This document shows positions 1-8,662 of a stretch of 58,145 nucleotides of DNA, in pieces. Every line of letters starts with the position of its first letter. The first letter of the stretch is position 1. The DNA comes from Bacilli bacterium (lineage in GTDB: Bacteria; Bacillota_I; Bacilli_A; RFN20; CAG-826). The notes under the pieces were generated by a model, which saw only the letters and a list, made by a program, of their open reading frames with translations, was not told the DNA's origin and ran no database searches. Position numbers and translations under genes: made by a program. The DNA is taken from NCBI GenBank assembly GCA_024399115.1, contig JAKSHZ010000008.1, positions 1-58,145 on the forward strand, written 5' to 3'.

Positions 1-768
1 ACAATTTTATTAGGATTCATCGGAATATCTTTATCTAGTTGTACAAGCTATGGCATCTATGATGATGCCGATAAATATTTAGTTGGCAATCAAACATATA
101 ATGAAAATATTACATCTTTAGATATTGATTGGGTGAGTGGTACTTTAACAATTGTCGAAGATGAAACAATCACCGGTGTCAAAATCGAGGAAGAAACAAA
201 CTTAACTAGCGAAAAAGAATTAGTCCATTCTTATTTAGATAATGGCGAATTAAAGATTAAATTCTTTGCTTCTGGATACTCTAAATTTGGTTTTACATCA
301 TTTAAAAAGAACTTAACCTTGACCTATCATCCAGGATTTACCAATATTGAAATTGATTTGACTAGTGGCACATTTAACGCGAATTCATTGACCGCTGATA
401 AGGTGGATGTTAATTTAACTTCTGGCTCCGCTAACATTGATAAAATCACTGCTAACAAAGTTGATGTTGATCTTACTAGTGGTCGCGCAACGATTAATCA
501 TATTAACGCTAATGAATTTGATTCTGATATGACTAGTGGCTCTATGACTGTGGCATTTGATAAAGTCAACAAAGCTTCATTTGATTTAACTAGTGGTAGT
601 ATTGATATGACTCTTCCTAGCGATGGCGGAACAGTTAAAGTTAATAAAACTTCTGGTAGTGTGAACGCTATTAGAGAATGCACTATTAGCAATAATATTT
701 ATCAATTTGGTGAAGGCAGTGCTGACATTGATGTCGGTATGACAAGTGGCAAATTGACAATCAGATAA
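1..768 (+). CDS. Putative lipoprotein with DUF4097-like beta-repeat domain (5' end cut by window)
   Basis: The frame is open from base 1, so the start lies outside the window. The first residues form a hydrophobic segment ending in a lipobox-like L-S-S-C, with the Cys at bases 40-42, so this is the end of a lipoprotein signal peptide. The mature part repeats a short turn T-S-G about every 20 residues (D-L-T-S-G, N-L-T-S-G, M-T-S-G), with alternating polar and hydrophobic strands between. This pattern is typical of the DUF4097 putative adhesin fold, a right-handed beta-solenoid. A GTG at 133 could be mistaken for the start but lies inside the mature protein. The role is unknown; a cell-surface location is inferred from the lipobox. 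A hairpin terminator follows the stop. Confidence 0.75.
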   Translation, partial: TILLGFIGISLSSCTSYGIYDDADKYLVGNQTYNENITSLDIDWVSGTLTIVEDETITGVKIEEETNLTSEKELVHSYLDNGELKIKFFASGYSKFGFTSFKKNLTLTYHPGFTNIEIDLTSGTFNANSLTADKVDVNLTSGSANIDKITANKVDVDLTSGRATINHINANEFDSDMTSGSMTVAFDKVNKASFDLTSGSIDMTLPSDGGTVKVNKTSGSVNAIRECTISNNIYQFGEGSADIDVGMTSGKLTIR

Positions 769-772
769 AAGT

Positions 773-800
773 AAGGATGAATTATTCATCCTTTCTTTTT
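773..800 (+). terminator. Rho-independent terminator of the DUF4097-like lipoprotein gene
   Basis: A nine-pair stem, AAGGATGAA with TTCATCCTT around a TTA loop, is followed by a T-rich run. It starts five bases after the stop codon. Confidence 0.75.
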
Positions 801-840
801 CTATTGAAATAATAGACTTTTAAGAATTAGTTAATAACAT

Positions 841-900
841 GCAAGCGTAGTTTAGTGGTAATACTTTAACTTCCCAAGCTAATCGTGCAGTCGTCTGTTC
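841..900 (+). pseudogene. Degenerate tRNA-Gly-like sequence (anticodon CCC), 3' half lost
   Basis: The first 45 bases fold like a tRNA-Gly: seven acceptor bases GCAAGCG, a D arm with loop AGTGGTA, and an anticodon arm with loop TTCCCAA, which would give anticodon CCC. The anticodon stem has one A-C mismatch. After that the sequence no longer matches. There is no closing T arm, no 3' acceptor strand CGCTTGC and no CCA. The 3' part runs into the terminator of the facing tRNA-Thr. I read it as a truncated, probably dead tRNA gene. Confidence 0.5.
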
Positions 901-903
901 ATA

Positions 904-951
904 TAAAAACCCTCCATTTCATTGTACCCGAATGGTCCAATTTATGGAGGG
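904..951 (-). terminator. Terminator of tRNA-Thr
   Basis: Read on the minus strand, this is a long interrupted hairpin (CCCTCCAT/ATGGAGGG, then ATTG/CAAT, then ACC/GGT) followed by five T. It lies directly downstream of tRNA-Thr. Confidence 0.75.
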
Positions 952-964
952 ATTTCAATCCATG

Positions 965-1040
965 TGGTGCCGTCTATCGGACTCGAACCAATCACCTATT
1001 CATTACTAGTGAATTGCTCTACCGGATGAGCTAAGACGGC
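965..1040 (-). tRNA. tRNA-Thr (anticodon AGT)
   Basis: The full cloverleaf fits: acceptor GCCGTCT/AGACGGC, D arm GCTC/GAGC, anticodon stem ATTCA/TGAAT with loop CTAGTAA, T arm ATTGG/CCGAT with loop TTCGAGT, discriminator A, and an encoded CCA. The anticodon reads AGT, so position 34 is A. That is rare outside Mollicutes-like bacteria. Confidence 0.92.
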
Positions 1041-1071
1041 AAGGCTACTTAATTAATAAGTTTGCGTATTT

Positions 1072-1099
1072 ATTATACTTAATTTGAACTTATTAACAA
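1072..1099 (-). promoter_or_regulatory. Promoter of tRNA-Thr
   Basis: On the minus strand a -35 TTGTTA (1094-1099) and a perfect -10 TATAAT (1072-1077) are 16 bases apart. They sit between the rimO stop and the tRNA. Confidence 0.6.
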
Positions 1100-1106
1100 G
1101 TAATTT

Positions 1107-2402
1107 TTATAAAACGATTTCGCCTAATAAATCATATACAAATGCTGATTTAATTTGGACTTTTACTTTGTCTCCAAGGGATAGTTTTTTATCACTCTTA
1201 AAAAGGATTTTTCCATCAACATCATCAGGAGCGTTCCAATAACTTCTTAAGCAGTAGTAATCATGGTCAGTTCCCACCACTAATCCTTCCATTATTTCAC
1301 CGATATGAGACTTATTCTTTCTATAAGAAATGTTTTGTTGAGTCTTCATAATTTTATCGACTCTTTGTTTTTTAACTTCTTCATCAATTTGATCAGGGAA
1401 ATTAAATGCAGGAGTGTCGTCTTCTCTTGAGTATCCAAAACATCCTAAGTGATCAAACTCTATATCCTTAATAAATTGGACAAGATTTTCAAATTCTTCC
1501 TCAGTTTCTCCAGGGAAACCTACCATAACAGTGGTTCTAAGAATAGCCTTTGGACACTTTTCTCTAATTTTTTTGAATAAATTAATTAATAAATTTTTAT
1601 CTCCACGTCTATTCATCAAAGAAAGAATTCTATCTTCACTATGTTGAATTGGAATATCAAAATATGGAGTTAGTCTTGGTTCAGATGCGATTAATTCAAT
1701 TAGTTCATCTGTTACCTCATCTGGGTAAAGATAAAGCAAACGAATATACTCAAAAGATTTAACCTTCAAAAGCTCTTTTAATAAGTAAACAATATTGACA
1801 TTTTTATCTTCTAAATCAATACCGTATTTTGTTGTGTCTTGTTGTAAAACTACAATCTCTTTATAACCCGCTTTTGCTAGTCTATCAGCTTCTTCTAAAA
1901 TTGATTCTGGACGTCTTGAATAGAAATCTCCACGAATCAAAGGAATTGCACAATATGAACATCTATTTGAGCAACCTTCACCAATTTTTAAATAAGCAGA
2001 AAAATCACCAGTCGATACAGCACGATATTTCTCATCAATACCAAGCGATTTATCTTCAATATCGTCAAAAATTGACGCTAAAAGTTCATTAAACTTGAAA
2101 TAATGGCGAATTGGAATGAATAGATCAACTTCAGGAATCTCCTTAACAAGCTCATGATAATAGCGTTCAACTAAGCATCCAGTGACCACTACTTTTTTGC
2201 CTGAACTACAGACTTCTAAAATTGTGTCGATACTTTCCTTTTTACTTGATTCAATAAAGCCGCAAGTATTGATAATTACAACATCAGCGTCTTCAACTTC
2301 GCTAACAATATTCCAAAGATTACGAGATAAAAGACCTAGGATATTTTCACTATCAACTAGGTTCTTTGAGCACCCTAAAGAGATTAAACCTACATTTTTC
2401 AT
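1107..2402 (-). CDS. rimO: Ribosomal protein uS12 methylthiotransferase RimO
   Basis: This is a radical-SAM methylthiotransferase that adds a methylthio group to an aspartate of ribosomal protein S12. The N-terminal UPF0004 domain carries the three conserved cysteines C11 (in G-C-S-K-N), C47 (T-C-G-F) and C76 (T-G-C-L-V). The radical-SAM motif CX3CX2C follows at C144, C148 and C151. The last 65 residues or so form a TRAM-type RNA-binding domain. At 431 aa the length is usual for the family. The opening L-G-C-S-K-N-L-V-D-S-E is typical of RimO rather than MiaB. The gene starts five bases after the stop of the ABC exporter upstream and is probably co-transcribed with it. Confidence 0.93.
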   Translation of the reverse strand: MKNVGLISLGCSKNLVDSENILGLLSRNLWNIVSEVEDADVVIINTCGFIESSKKESIDTILEVCSSGKKVVVTGCLVERYYHELVKEIPEVDLFIPIRHYFKFNELLASIFDDIEDKSLGIDEKYRAVSTGDFSAYLKIGEGCSNRCSYCAIPLIRGDFYSRRPESILEEADRLAKAGYKEIVVLQQDTTKYGIDLEDKNVNIVYLLKELLKVKSFEYIRLLYLYPDEVTDELIELIASEPRLTPYFDIPIQHSEDRILSLMNRRGDKNLLINLFKKIREKCPKAILRTTVMVGFPGETEEEFENLVQFIKDIEFDHLGCFGYSREDDTPAFNFPDQIDEEVKKQRVDKIMKTQQNISYRKNKSHIGEIMEGLVVGTDHDYYCLRSYWNAPDDVDGKILFKSDKKLSLGDKVKVQIKSAFVYDLLGEIVL

Positions 2403-2406
2403 TTTA

Positions 2407-5400
2407 CTATTCGCTTCTTAATGCAGTAACAGGGTCTTGTTTTGAAGCATTTCTAGATGGGATTGCACCACTTAAAACTGACAATAAAATTGATAAAGCA
2501 ATCATGATTAAAGCATCAAGAATTGAAAATGAAACGATTGGTGGATATACCAAAATTCGTAAAATTGTATTAGCAATAATTTGTAACAAGTAAGTGAAGC
2601 CAACACCGATTAAACCACTTGAAAGACCAGTGATTAAGTTTTCAGCTGTGAATAATCTTGTAACGTCTTTTTTACGTCCGCCTAAGCTTCTGATGATGCC
2701 GATTTCTTTGACTCTTTCCATGACTGAAATATAAGTAATAACAGCGATCATGAAGCATGAAACAACGAGTGATAATGATGTGAAGATGATAAGGGCAACT
2801 GAAACGATATCAATTAAAGTTGTGATAACTGCAATGATTGTTTCAATAGTGTCAGTGTAGGTTAGGTCATCACGTTGGTCTTTTGTAAGAGTTACGCCAT
2901 TAACTGTGATGTCTTCACTACTATTCCACTTGTCTAAATAATCAGTTAACATATCCTTCATTTCAAAACTTGTTGGATATAAAGAAATTGATTGTGGGAG
3001 TTTTTCAAATGTGTAATCTGTATCAACTCCATCGATTGTTTCGACTTTATGGAAGTATTCGGTTCCTGTAGCAGGAATCTTTTTAACGGATAAACCAGAT
3101 AAACTTCTTAAATAAGTTTTATCTACTTCAAAGTAATTTAAGCCACCAGAGAAACCAGAGAACATGCTTGCAAATGAAGCTGAGAAATCAGCGTTTAATG
3201 CACTAGCATATCCTTGAGTGACAGTAGCGTTATTTGGATCGTCTTTATATGAATCGTAATCGTAAGTAACATATGCTTTAAAAGCTGATGCTGATTCTTT
3301 TTGGCTACCGATATGAGCGATAATGCCATAAGTTGGATCATTTACAATTTCACTAGATTTTGCATCATTTATAAATAAATCCGCGAATTCTTTAGTGTAG
3401 TAAACGCCTCTACTTAAGCATCCGAACTTAGTATCATCACCTGCAATTGCGATACCAGAGATTCTTAAATTTACTCCAGTATTCCAAGTACTCTTAGCTA
3501 CAGCAGGGAAATTATAAGCAGTAACATCAGGTGTGATTTCGTCTTTAATAAGCTTATTTTCGCCTTGGTCAGCAGCTAATGGAGTTGCAGGGTTTGGATC
3601 AGTTGTGATGTCATAAATCATAGTTGTTCCAGCAGCATCAACAATTCTAAGTTTCCAAGGATTGCCTGCTCTAACACCTTCAAATTCACCATATGCTGGA
3701 TGTTCAATATCAAGTGTAGAGCCTTCACTTCTCTTCATCATGATAGTTTCAACACCACTACCACCTGCTTTAAATCCGATGCCAGTAAAATTATCGTTTT
3801 CAAAGTCATAATTCATTTGAGCTAAATCCATTCCACCAGCACCAAAAGAAACATAAGAAACAGAAACACTTCTTGAACTAGAAGCTTCGATTTCACTATG
3901 TGAGTAAATTGTGTTGTGTGGGTAGTAGGTTAACTCTTTTCCTAATAAATCTTCAAACTTAAATGATTTATCATAAGGATAAATAGCGTCTAATTCTTCA
4001 GAAGTTTTTCCATAATCCTCGTTTTCAGGATCGTTTTCTGCAATAGCACGTTTTGCAATATTGAGGAATTCGTCTTGAGGATAGAAACCCATTTGAGCAA
4101 GATTGATATCTGTCATTGTTTGCTTATTTGGATCAACAACTAAAAGAATATCGTTTGCAGAACTTGGATATTCACCTGCTAGCATTTTGTATTGTCCGTT
4201 TACGCCATCTCCAACAACGTATTCCTTATTATCAGGAAGTTGTTTTAAGAAACTTGTGAATAAATCAACGAATTGAGCGTAATCAGAGAAACCATCAACA
4301 GTCTTAAGAGTTGAGATATACATCTGAGTGATGCCATTAAGAGACATCATATTAGCACTTGAAGAAGCAGTCTTCTTAAATGTTGTATAGATGTTATTTG
4401 TAACATCAATGCCGTAGTTGTATCTCTTTGCTGCAACAGCTTCTTCAGGAGCGTCTTCAATGAAAGAGATTAAATTTGCATTAATATCGTTAGTTTTTAC
4501 TGAAGTAAAGTCTTTGTACTTGTCCATCAAGTAAGCGATCATAGAATCGAGACCGATCTCAGTCTTTTTATCAAAGACTACATCTTCAACTACTTCTTGA
4601 GTTTGTAAACCAGTCATCAATGAAGAATAATCAACAGATTCTTCTGCGATACCAATTGGGTAGTTCGAAAGCATGTCATCTTCCATTGAGACAATGTAGC
4701 TTTTAATACCGTTTGAGACAGCAAGAACACTACTGACACCAACAATACCAATACTGCCTGCAACAGCGACTAATGAAGTTCTTTTTGCTTTTGAGAAAAG
4801 GTTACTTAAAGAAAGACCAAATGCTGTAAAGAACTTCATTTGGGAATATTTCTTACCTTTATTAATCTCTTGTTCTTCGTCATATTCGCCTGGTTGGATT
4901 TTGTATGGGTTAGAATCGCCCTTAATTTCGCCATCGAACATATTAATAATTCTTGATGCGTATTTTTCTGCTAACTCAGGGTTATGAGTGACCATGATGA
5001 CTAATCTATCTTTAGCGACTTCTTTTAAAAGATCCATGACTTGGATAGAAGTAACACTATCGAGAGCGCCAGTTGGTTCATCTGCTAATAAAATTTCTGG
5101 GTCATTAACTAAAGCACGAGCAATTGCAACTCTTTGCATTTGACCACCAGATAATTGGTTAGGTTTTTTGTTAATCATCTTAGAAAGACCAACTTTGCCT
5201 AATGCATGAGTAGCTCTTTCTTTTCTTTCTTTCTTACTAATTCCGGAGATTGTTAAAGCTAATTCTACGTTTTGTAAAATTGTTTGGTGAGGAATTAAGT
5301 TGTAGCTTTGGAAAACAAATCCGACTGAGTGGTTTCTATAAGTATCCCAATCTTTATCTTTATATTCTTTTGTGGATTTTCCTTTGATCAAAAGATCACC

Positions 5401-5580
5401 ACGAGTGTATCTATCAAGACCACCGATGATGTTAAGGAATGTAGTTTTACCACATCCAGAAGGTCCAAGAATTGCAACAAATTCATTTTTGCGGAAATCA
5501 ATGCTGACTCCACGTAAAGCGTGAACTGTTTCAATATCTTTTTGAACATAGTTTTTTACCAAGTCTTTGATTTGCAACAT
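2407..5580 (-). CDS. ABC exporter, ATP-binding domain fused to FtsX/MacB-type permease
   Basis: A 1057-aa single-chain ABC protein. The ATPase is N-terminal: Walker A G-P-S-G-C-G-K-T at 39-46, signature L-S-G-G-Q at 143-147, and Walker B I-L-L-A-D-E-P at 163-169. A first membrane segment follows near residues 260-290. Then comes a very large extracytoplasmic region of about 600 residues, then three C-terminal membrane segments with the FtsX-type pattern. This layout is that of MacB/LolCDE-like exporters, which move lipoproteins, peptides or drugs by mechanotransmission instead of importing solutes. The substrate cannot be told from sequence. The start has a strong Shine-Dalgarno (AGGAGG). rimO follows within five bases. 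Confidence 0.88.
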   Translation of the reverse strand: MLQIKDLVKNYVQKDIETVHALRGVSIDFRKNEFVAILGPSGCGKTTFLNIIGGLDRYTRGDLLIKGKSTKEYKDKDWDTYRNHSVGFVFQSYNLIPHQTILQNVELALTISGISKKERKERATHALGKVGLSKMINKKPNQLSGGQMQRVAIARALVNDPEILLADEPTGALDSVTSIQVMDLLKEVAKDRLVIMVTHNPELAEKYASRIINMFDGEIKGDSNPYKIQPGEYDEEQEINKGKKYSQMKFFTAFGLSLSNLFSKAKRTSLVAVAGSIGIVGVSSVLAVSNGIKSYIVSMEDDMLSNYPIGIAEESVDYSSLMTGLQTQEVVEDVVFDKKTEIGLDSMIAYLMDKYKDFTSVKTNDINANLISFIEDAPEEAVAAKRYNYGIDVTNNIYTTFKKTASSSANMMSLNGITQMYISTLKTVDGFSDYAQFVDLFTSFLKQLPDNKEYVVGDGVNGQYKMLAGEYPSSANDILLVVDPNKQTMTDINLAQMGFYPQDEFLNIAKRAIAENDPENEDYGKTSEELDAIYPYDKSFKFEDLLGKELTYYPHNTIYSHSEIEASSSRSVSVSYVSFGAGGMDLAQMNYDFENDNFTGIGFKAGGSGVETIMMKRSEGSTLDIEHPAYGEFEGVRAGNPWKLRIVDAAGTTMIYDITTDPNPATPLAADQGENKLIKDEITPDVTAYNFPAVAKSTWNTGVNLRISGIAIAGDDTKFGCLSRGVYYTKEFADLFINDAKSSEIVNDPTYGIIAHIGSQKESASAFKAYVTYDYDSYKDDPNNATVTQGYASALNADFSASFASMFSGFSGGLNYFEVDKTYLRSLSGLSVKKIPATGTEYFHKVETIDGVDTDYTFEKLPQSISLYPTSFEMKDMLTDYLDKWNSSEDITVNGVTLTKDQRDDLTYTDTIETIIAVITTLIDIVSVALIIFTSLSLVVSCFMIAVITYISVMERVKEIGIIRSLGGRKKDVTRLFTAENLITGLSSGLIGVGFTYLLQIIANTILRILVYPPIVSFSILDALIMIALSILLSVLSGAIPSRNASKQDPVTALRSE

Positions 5581-5608
5581 AATAATTCCTCCTAAAAATA
5601 TCTATGAT

Positions 5609-5637
5609 ATTATTAAGCAAAAATAATTTGTTGTCAA
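5609..5637 (-). promoter_or_regulatory. Promoter of the ABC exporter-rimO operon
   Basis: A consensus -35 TTGACA (5632-5637) and -10 AATAAT (5609-5614) are 17 bases apart on the minus strand, shortly upstream of the AGGAGG site of the exporter gene. Confidence 0.7.
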
Positions 5638-5877
5638 TTAACGCGTAATAAAAAATCGGAATCCCGATTATTTATTTCATCATCTTGAAAACACTATCTC
5701 AACGAAAAGGTTACAAGCGTTCATTCATTCAGTGTCAAATTTTCATTTTGAATGAGTTTTAGTTTATTTGATTTTTAATACGTCAACTACTGCACAAAAC
5801 TCTTCAAAATGCGTTTTTTCAATGTTTTTAGTATCGAAACGATAATGAGTTTTTCTTTGTTGCAGGAGTCCGTTACT

Positions 5878-5917
5878 CACCCAAATTTTTATTTGCGTTT
5901 TTAAAAGCTTTTGGGTG
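5878..5917. repeat. Inverted repeat, 8-bp arms CACCCAAA/TTTGGGTG
   Basis: The arms are at 5878-5885 and 5910-5917 with a 24-base loop. They lie in the non-coding region before nrdD. Confidence 0.6.
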
Positions 5918-5992
5918 TTCATTCATTGCTTCGATAACTCTTCATTTCAACGGTTGTAATTATATTATTATATAATATTAATTGCACTAACT

Positions 5993-6038
5993 TTTCGCTA
6001 AACATTTTTAAGCACAAACACATACCCGTTTAGCGAAA
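5993..6038. repeat. Inverted repeat, perfect 11-bp arms TTTCGCTAAAC/GTTTAGCGAAA
   Basis: The arms are at 5993-6003 and 6028-6038 with a 24-base loop. No T-run follows, so it is not an ordinary terminator. Confidence 0.8.
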
Positions 6039-6044
6039 TTAAAC

Positions 6045-6107
6045 AGAGTCAAAAATGTAGTATAAAGAATTAGTAGTTTTTTAGTATTTTGATGAATTTT
6101 TGACTCT
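6045..6107. repeat. Inverted repeat, perfect 12-bp arms AGAGTCAAAAAT/ATTTTTGACTCT
   Basis: The arms are at 6045-6056 and 6096-6107 with a 39-base loop. It begins seven bases after the previous inverted repeat, giving two hairpins in tandem. Confidence 0.8.
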
Positions 6108-6286
6108 CAAATTTTCGATTTTCCACAATTTTTAGACACTGTCCAAATTTTTAATTTTTTTACTTTACATACGCATTATTTCATATAAGATAATAGCACT
6201 TACCTCGTTTTGCGAACACTGCATCAACTTAGTAATAAGTGTTTTATTTATAACAATTCTGAGGGCTAATGTCGGAGGGAACAAAT

Positions 6287-8662
6287 ATGTTACAAATTAG
6301 AAAAAGAGACGGTCAACTTGAAGATTTTGACCTCAAGAAAATTGAGAGCGCTATTGAACGTGCTTTCGCTGCAGAACACAAATTCTACAACGAAGACATC
6401 ATCCAAATGCTCGCATTACGCGTAACCGCGGATTTTAATAAGAAAATAGTAGACGGAATCGTCGCAATTGAAGACGTCCAAGACTCAGTTGAAGTCGTTT
6501 TAGTCCAAGCTGGCTATGTTGATGTCGCTAGAAGTTACATCATCTATCGTAAACAACACCAAGCTTTAAGAGACATCAAGACTACTACTGTCGACTATAA
6601 AAACATCATTGATAACTACTTAAAGATCAATGACTGGCGTGTTAAAGAAAACTCAACTGTCACATATTCAGTTGGTGGTTTAATTCTTTCTAACTCAGGC
6701 GCTGTCACAGCTAACTACTGGTTAAGTGAAGTCTATGATAAGGAAATTGGAGATGCACACAGAAACGCAGATATCCATATCCACGACTTAAGTATGCTTA
6801 CAGGTTACTGTGCTGGTTGGTCACTCAAACAATTAATTAAAGAAGGTTTAGGTGGTGTTCCTGGTAAAATCACTTCTTCTCCTGCTAGCCACTTATCAAC
6901 ATTATGTAACCAAATGGTTAACTTCTTAGGTATCATGCAAAATGAATGGGCTGGCGCTCAAGCATTCTCATCATTCGATACTTACTTAGCACCATTCGTT
7001 AAGATTGATAACTTAACATATAAACAAGTTAAACAATGTATCCAATCATTCGTCTATGGTGTTAATACACCATCTCGTTGGGGTACACAAGCACCATTCT
7101 CTAACATCACTCTCGACTGGGTTGTTCCAAACGACTTAGCTGAACTCAACTGTATCGTCGGCGGTAAAGAAGTCGACTTCAAATATAAAGACTGTGTTAA
7201 AGAAATGGCTATGGTTAACAAAGCATTCATCGAAATTATGATTGAAGGCGACGCTAACGGACGTGGTTTCCAATACCCAATCCCAACTTACTCAATCACT
7301 CGTACATTTGACTGGTCAGAAACAGAAAATAACAAATTATTATTCGAAATGACTGCAAAATACGGCACTCCATACTTCTCAAACTACATCAACTCAGATA
7401 TGGAACCAAGTGATGTTAGAAGTATGTGCTGTAGATTAAGACTCGACTTACGTGAATTAAGAAAAAAATCAGGTGGTTTCTTCGGTTCAGGTGAATCTAC
7501 AGGTTCTATCGGTGTTGTTACAATCAACATGCCAAGAATCGCTTACTTATCTACTGATGAGGCTGACTTCTATAGAAGATTGGACAAAATCATGGATATC
7601 TCAGCTCGTTCACTTAAAGTTAAGAGAACAACAATCACTACTTTATTAGAAGCTGGCTTATATCCTTATACTAAGAGATATTTAGGTGGTTTCTCTAACC
7701 ACTTCTCAACTATCGGCTTAGTCGGTATGAACGAAGCATGCTTAAATGCACGTTGGATCAAGAAAGATTTAACTAACCCAGAAGCAGTCGCATTCACAAA
7801 AGAAGTCTTAAATCACATGAGAGAAAGACTTTCTGATTACCAAGAATTATATGGTGACTTATATAACCTCGAAGCTACTCCAGCAGAATCAACTGCATTC
7901 AGATTAGCTAAACACGATAAGAAACACTATCCAGATATCATCACAGCTAGTGAAAACGGTGGCACACCTTACTACACTAACTCATCACACTTACCGGTTG
8001 GTTACACAGAAGATATCTATAAAGCACTTGATATTCAAGATGAATTACAAACTCTCTACACATCAGGTACTGTCTTCCATACATTCTTAGGACAAAAACT
8101 CCCTTCATGGAAAGCATGTATGAATCTTGTTAGAAAGATTGCTGAAAACTATAGAATTCCTTACTACACAATGTCTCCAACTTACTCAGTTTGTGCAGAT
8201 CACGGCTATATTGCTGGTGAACAATACACTTGCCCAATCTGTGGTAAAAAGACAGAAGTTTACTCAAGAATTACAGGTTACTATAGACCAGTTCAAAACT
8301 GGAACGATGGTAAGAGCGCAGAATTCAAGATGAGAAAAGTTTACAATATCGAAAATTCCAAACTCACTCATGGCGTTCTTAAATCAGACTTAGATAAAGA
8401 AGAAAAAGAATACGTCGAATCAGTAAATAAGATTATTCTCTTCGCTACTAAGACATGCCCTAACTGCAAAATGGCTAAGATGTTATTAGATAAAGCAGGC
8501 ATTTCATATGACGTCGTTGACGCTGAAGAAAACGTCGAATTAACAAAGAAATTCGGTATTAGAAAAGCTCCAACATTACTCGTTCCAAACGATGATGGCT
8601 CATTCGAATCATACGAAAACGCAAGTAACATTAAAGGCTTCATCGAAGGAGTTAACAACTAA
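6287..8662 (+). CDS. nrdD: Anaerobic (class III) ribonucleoside-triphosphate reductase NrdD with C-terminal glutaredoxin-like domain
   Basis: NrdD reduces ribonucleotides to deoxyribonucleotides under anoxia with a glycyl radical. Residues 1-95 are an ATP-cone regulatory domain. The catalytic barrel follows. Near the C-terminus there is a zinc site (C-A-D-H and C-P-I-C-G) and the glycyl-radical motif R-I-T-G-Y, with the radical Gly at residue 664. Unusually, the chain goes on through a charged linker into a domain of about 78 residues with a redox motif C-P-N-C (724-727) and a cis-Pro-like A-P-T, as in glutaredoxin/NrdH. An upstream ATG at 6269 is possible, but the ATG at 6287 has the better Shine-Dalgarno (GGAGGG, seven bases away). 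The stop overlaps the next start (TAATG), so it is coupled to the thioredoxin reductase gene. Confidence 0.93.
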   Translation: MLQIRKRDGQLEDFDLKKIESAIERAFAAEHKFYNEDIIQMLALRVTADFNKKIVDGIVAIEDVQDSVEVVLVQAGYVDVARSYIIYRKQHQALRDIKTTTVDYKNIIDNYLKINDWRVKENSTVTYSVGGLILSNSGAVTANYWLSEVYDKEIGDAHRNADIHIHDLSMLTGYCAGWSLKQLIKEGLGGVPGKITSSPASHLSTLCNQMVNFLGIMQNEWAGAQAFSSFDTYLAPFVKIDNLTYKQVKQCIQSFVYGVNTPSRWGTQAPFSNITLDWVVPNDLAELNCIVGGKEVDFKYKDCVKEMAMVNKAFIEIMIEGDANGRGFQYPIPTYSITRTFDWSETENNKLLFEMTAKYGTPYFSNYINSDMEPSDVRSMCCRLRLDLRELRKKSGGFFGSGESTGSIGVVTINMPRIAYLSTDEADFYRRLDKIMDISARSLKVKRTTITTLLEAGLYPYTKRYLGGFSNHFSTIGLVGMNEACLNARWIKKDLTNPEAVAFTKEVLNHMRERLSDYQELYGDLYNLEATPAESTAFRLAKHDKKHYPDIITASENGGTPYYTNSSHLPVGYTEDIYKALDIQDELQTLYTSGTVFHTFLGQKLPSWKACMNLVRKIAENYRIPYYTMSPTYSVCADHGYIAGEQYTCPICGKKTEVYSRITGYYRPVQNWNDGKSAEFKMRKVYNIENSKLTHGVLKSDLDKEEKEYVESVNKIILFATKTCPNCKMAKMLLDKAGISYDVVDAEENVELTKKFGIRKAPTLLVPNDDGSFESYENASNIKGFIEGVNN

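Larger units (their letters stand above)
5641..6286 (+). other. Long non-coding region rich in inverted repeats, upstream of nrdD
   Basis: About 640 bases without a credible reading frame. It contains several stem-forming inverted repeats, listed separately. Smaller ones are AAAACTC/GAGTTTT at 5796-5802 and 5847-5853, enclosing TATCG/CGATA, and CACTTA/TAAGTG near 6197-6241. A -10-like TATAAT at 5971-5976 lies just before the two strongest hairpins, but no good -35 accompanies it. No NrdR box and no known riboswitch consensus were recognised. It may be a structured nrdD leader, a separate non-coding RNA, or a regulatory region. Confidence 0.4.

Noticed and set aside
5861..5880. B12-riboswitch-like CAGGAGTCC before nrdD
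   Set aside because: The rest of the cobalamin aptamer core is absent.
6119..6127. DnaA-box-like TTTTCCACA, possible replication origin near nrdD
   Set aside because: Only one imperfect box; no box cluster, no dnaA or dnaN gene nearby.
5641..6286. NrdR boxes upstream of nrdD
   Set aside because: No pair of sites resembling the NrdR palindrome was found.
7081..8333. Short open frames on either strand inside nrdD and other large genes
   Set aside because: They are shadows of strongly coding frames without ribosome sites or recognisable products.
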